Source: Todiramphus chloris collaris
Lineage: Eukaryota; Chordata; Aves; Coraciiformes; Alcedinidae
NCBI GenBank assembly: GCA_025345505.1
Contig: JANVCC010000049.1
Coordinates: 6,450,588-6,514,587, forward strand
DNA length: 64,000 bases
Direction: 5' to 3'
Shown: positions 62,491 to 64,000 of the stretch, piece by piece
Layout: each line of letters opens with the position of its first letter
How positions within the stretch are numbered: the stretch's first letter is position 1
Notes under the pieces: model-generated
The model's input: the letters and a program-made list of their open reading frames with translations, nothing else
The model's database searches: none
Told to the model about the DNA's origin: nothing
Translations under genes and position numbers: made by a program

Positions 62491-63219
62491 CTGTGCCTGC
62501 AGGAATGGTGACAGAACTCTACCTCTTGTATTTTAAATATTGGTTCTCCATGGACTGTCCCTGAAGCATAATGATGAAATGGTATTGGGAAGTGTATGTG
62601 TTGCTTGTGCTGTACTTTGTCTGTGGATAAATTGGCTTAGTTTTTCCATGATGCCTGTCTACTGAGGTTGTTGGCGCTAAATTAGCTGTGGAAAACAAAA
62701 AAAATTATGGAGCAGTGTACCTCAATAATAGCTCTTATTTTTTACATGTTTTGTGAGTCATAAGTTGTTGGGGTCATAGGGAAGGTAGGTTGGTTTGCTC
62801 TGTAATTTGTAGACATCAGAATTTTCAAGATGGAAATGGGAGCTGACAGAGGAGGGGTTGCACTTTTCAGGGTGGTTGAAGGCTTTTGATGGCAACTTGC
62901 CTGGACTGCAGTGAAAACAGCCTCAAAAAGCTATGGGAGAAAGGACAGTGAAGGGGATCAGATCTTTGAGACAGTATGTCAAATTATCATAATACAGAGT
63001 GAAATAAAGGAGGAGAAAAAATAGCTCACAGCACATCAGATGCCAGATAACTGCAGTAGCCAGGAGTCGAGCAAAAGCTAACGTGAAGGGTCACGTTAAA
63101 ATCTCAAGCTATCAGGTTATTTTGTGGGGGAGGTGGGGGGAATTGAAATTTGTTACTGACTACCAGAGATAGAGGACTGTTGCAGACAAATAGGACATCT
63201 CAGTGCTGTGAAAAGAGAA

Positions 63220-63248
63220 GGGGAAAAAAAGAAAAAAAAAAAGAGAGA
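63220..63248. repeat. A/G-rich run
   Basis: GGGGAAAAAAAGAAAAAAAAAAAGAGAG-type simple sequence. No retroposon body recognised upstream. Confidence 0.8.
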
Positions 63249-64000
63249 TGTGTGTAAAAGGATGTGGAGTTTCGACTCTTTTTGCTGAGGCAAGTCAAGA
63301 AAAAGATCATTTTCAGTGGAGTTACTCTGGAATAAGAGGGGAGAATCCAGCTCTGAGAGGTTTGTAATGGAATCAAATTGATCCAATTGGCAGAGAAGAA
63401 CTACATTTGAGCAGAAAAAATAACGTGCAGAACTTGTGCTTTTGAAGCACAACAAAGAACCACAATGGCCGAGCAGGACAATGAACAGGAGAAGAAAAAT
63501 CGCCCCAAGTGGTAGCAGCTGAAGGATGGCTTTAAATTTGACACGTGCAGAATGGTAATAGTAATTATGTTTTGTTCTTAGTGTTCGGAAGGGGAAAAAC
63601 CATTGAAGCAGGGTGACATAAAATCTAAGAATCAGGAGTGGGGCAGACCATGTAATTTAGAGCTATTTCAAAAGGATGCTAAATGGAAAGATGGAAAATA
63701 ATAGCAAGAGCTAAATTTTCCTTCTGCAAATGACAGCAGTTTCAGTCAGAGTCCTTTAAGTGCTTCTGGCAGTAAAAAATATAAAAGAAATGTTCTTTAA
63801 AAAAAAAGAGGTTTCAACCAACAATTGCATGTGTTGATAATGTAGGGATTTCTTGCCAATTTGTTCTGCATGGCTTCTTCTCTACAAATCACAATGCTGC
63901 TGGTGTTTCTACCTGTGTCTCAAAAACGTAATCCCAACAAACACGTATCACTGCTATGTTTAGCACCCTGAGAACCTTAAAACAAGTTGTAGTCAATATG

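Larger units (their letters stand above)
60741..64000. other. Noncoding, no gene recognised
   Basis: AT-rich unique sequence apart from the inverted-repeat fossil at 62391-62490 and the A-rich run at 63220-63243. A short frame from the ATG at 63464 (MAEQDNEQEKKNRPKW) sits in a good start context (ACAATGG) but ends after 16 codons; it is noted but not called as a gene. Confidence 0.5.

Noticed and set aside
63464-63514. ATG in good start context (MAEQDNEQEKKNRPKW) as a possible first coding exon
   Set aside because: The frame stops after 16 codons, no donor site interrupts it before the stop, and no family is recognisable.

Overview
This is vertebrate nuclear DNA, almost certainly from a bird. 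The evidence is the set of repeats: CR1 LINEs of several ages ending in the avian 3' tail (GATTCTGTGATTCT type), and solo LTRs whose ends read TGTC(G/C)TGG...GACA/GCACA, a pattern typical of avian ERVL-like LTRs. The galliform/neoavian question cannot be settled from the window. No bacterial, phage or CRISPR features are present. I found no host protein-coding exon, rRNA or tRNA I could support; nearly all open frames are short and unremarkable, and the only recognisable coding sequence belongs to CR1 elements. The window is best read as intergenic or deep intronic DNA.

Layout. 1-8.8 kb: unique AT-rich sequence with C/A homopolymers (A20 and C23 near 1.3 kb), a probable ERV solo LTR (2436-2904), and a perfect 28-bp palindrome at 6109-6136. 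8.8-10.45 kb: a very old CR1 relic recognisable by decayed reverse-transcriptase words and a 3' end. 11.25 kb: a run of 25 G. 12.8-15.0 kb: a younger CR1 that kept its 5' end, its ORF1 (coiled/basic N-terminus plus GDSL-esterase-like part) and its ORF2 C-terminus and 3' end, but lost the endonuclease and most of the reverse transcriptase; a 24-bp-arm inverted repeat sits at its 5' end. 15-20.6 kb: unique DNA with small tandem duplications and a polypyrimidine mirror-like tract. 20.6-24.8 kb: a solo LTR, a reverse-strand CR1 3' end, and an older CR1 split by a second solo LTR of a different family. 24.8-44.9 kb: mostly unique DNA with simple repeats, several palindromes and a 205-codon open frame containing an in-frame 18-bp minisatellite. 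44.9-45.5 kb: another LTR of the 20.6-kb family. 45.5-57.1 kb: mostly unique, with a candidate conserved noncoding element around 50.1-50.35 kb.

57.1-60.7 kb is the most unusual part: a 5'-truncated CR1 followed by about 3 kb of strongly decayed tandem repeats (unit roughly 155-195 bp, words like TTTCTGAGTTAG, AATGTAGGATGAGTG and TTAGGATTAGGG), itself interrupted by a plus-strand solo LTR. I do not recognise this tandem family, and it is my leading candidate for something undescribed. 60.7-64 kb is unique sequence with one fossil inverted-repeat element. The nesting (LTR in CR1, LTR in tandem array) gives a relative order of events: old CR1s and the array first, LTRs later.
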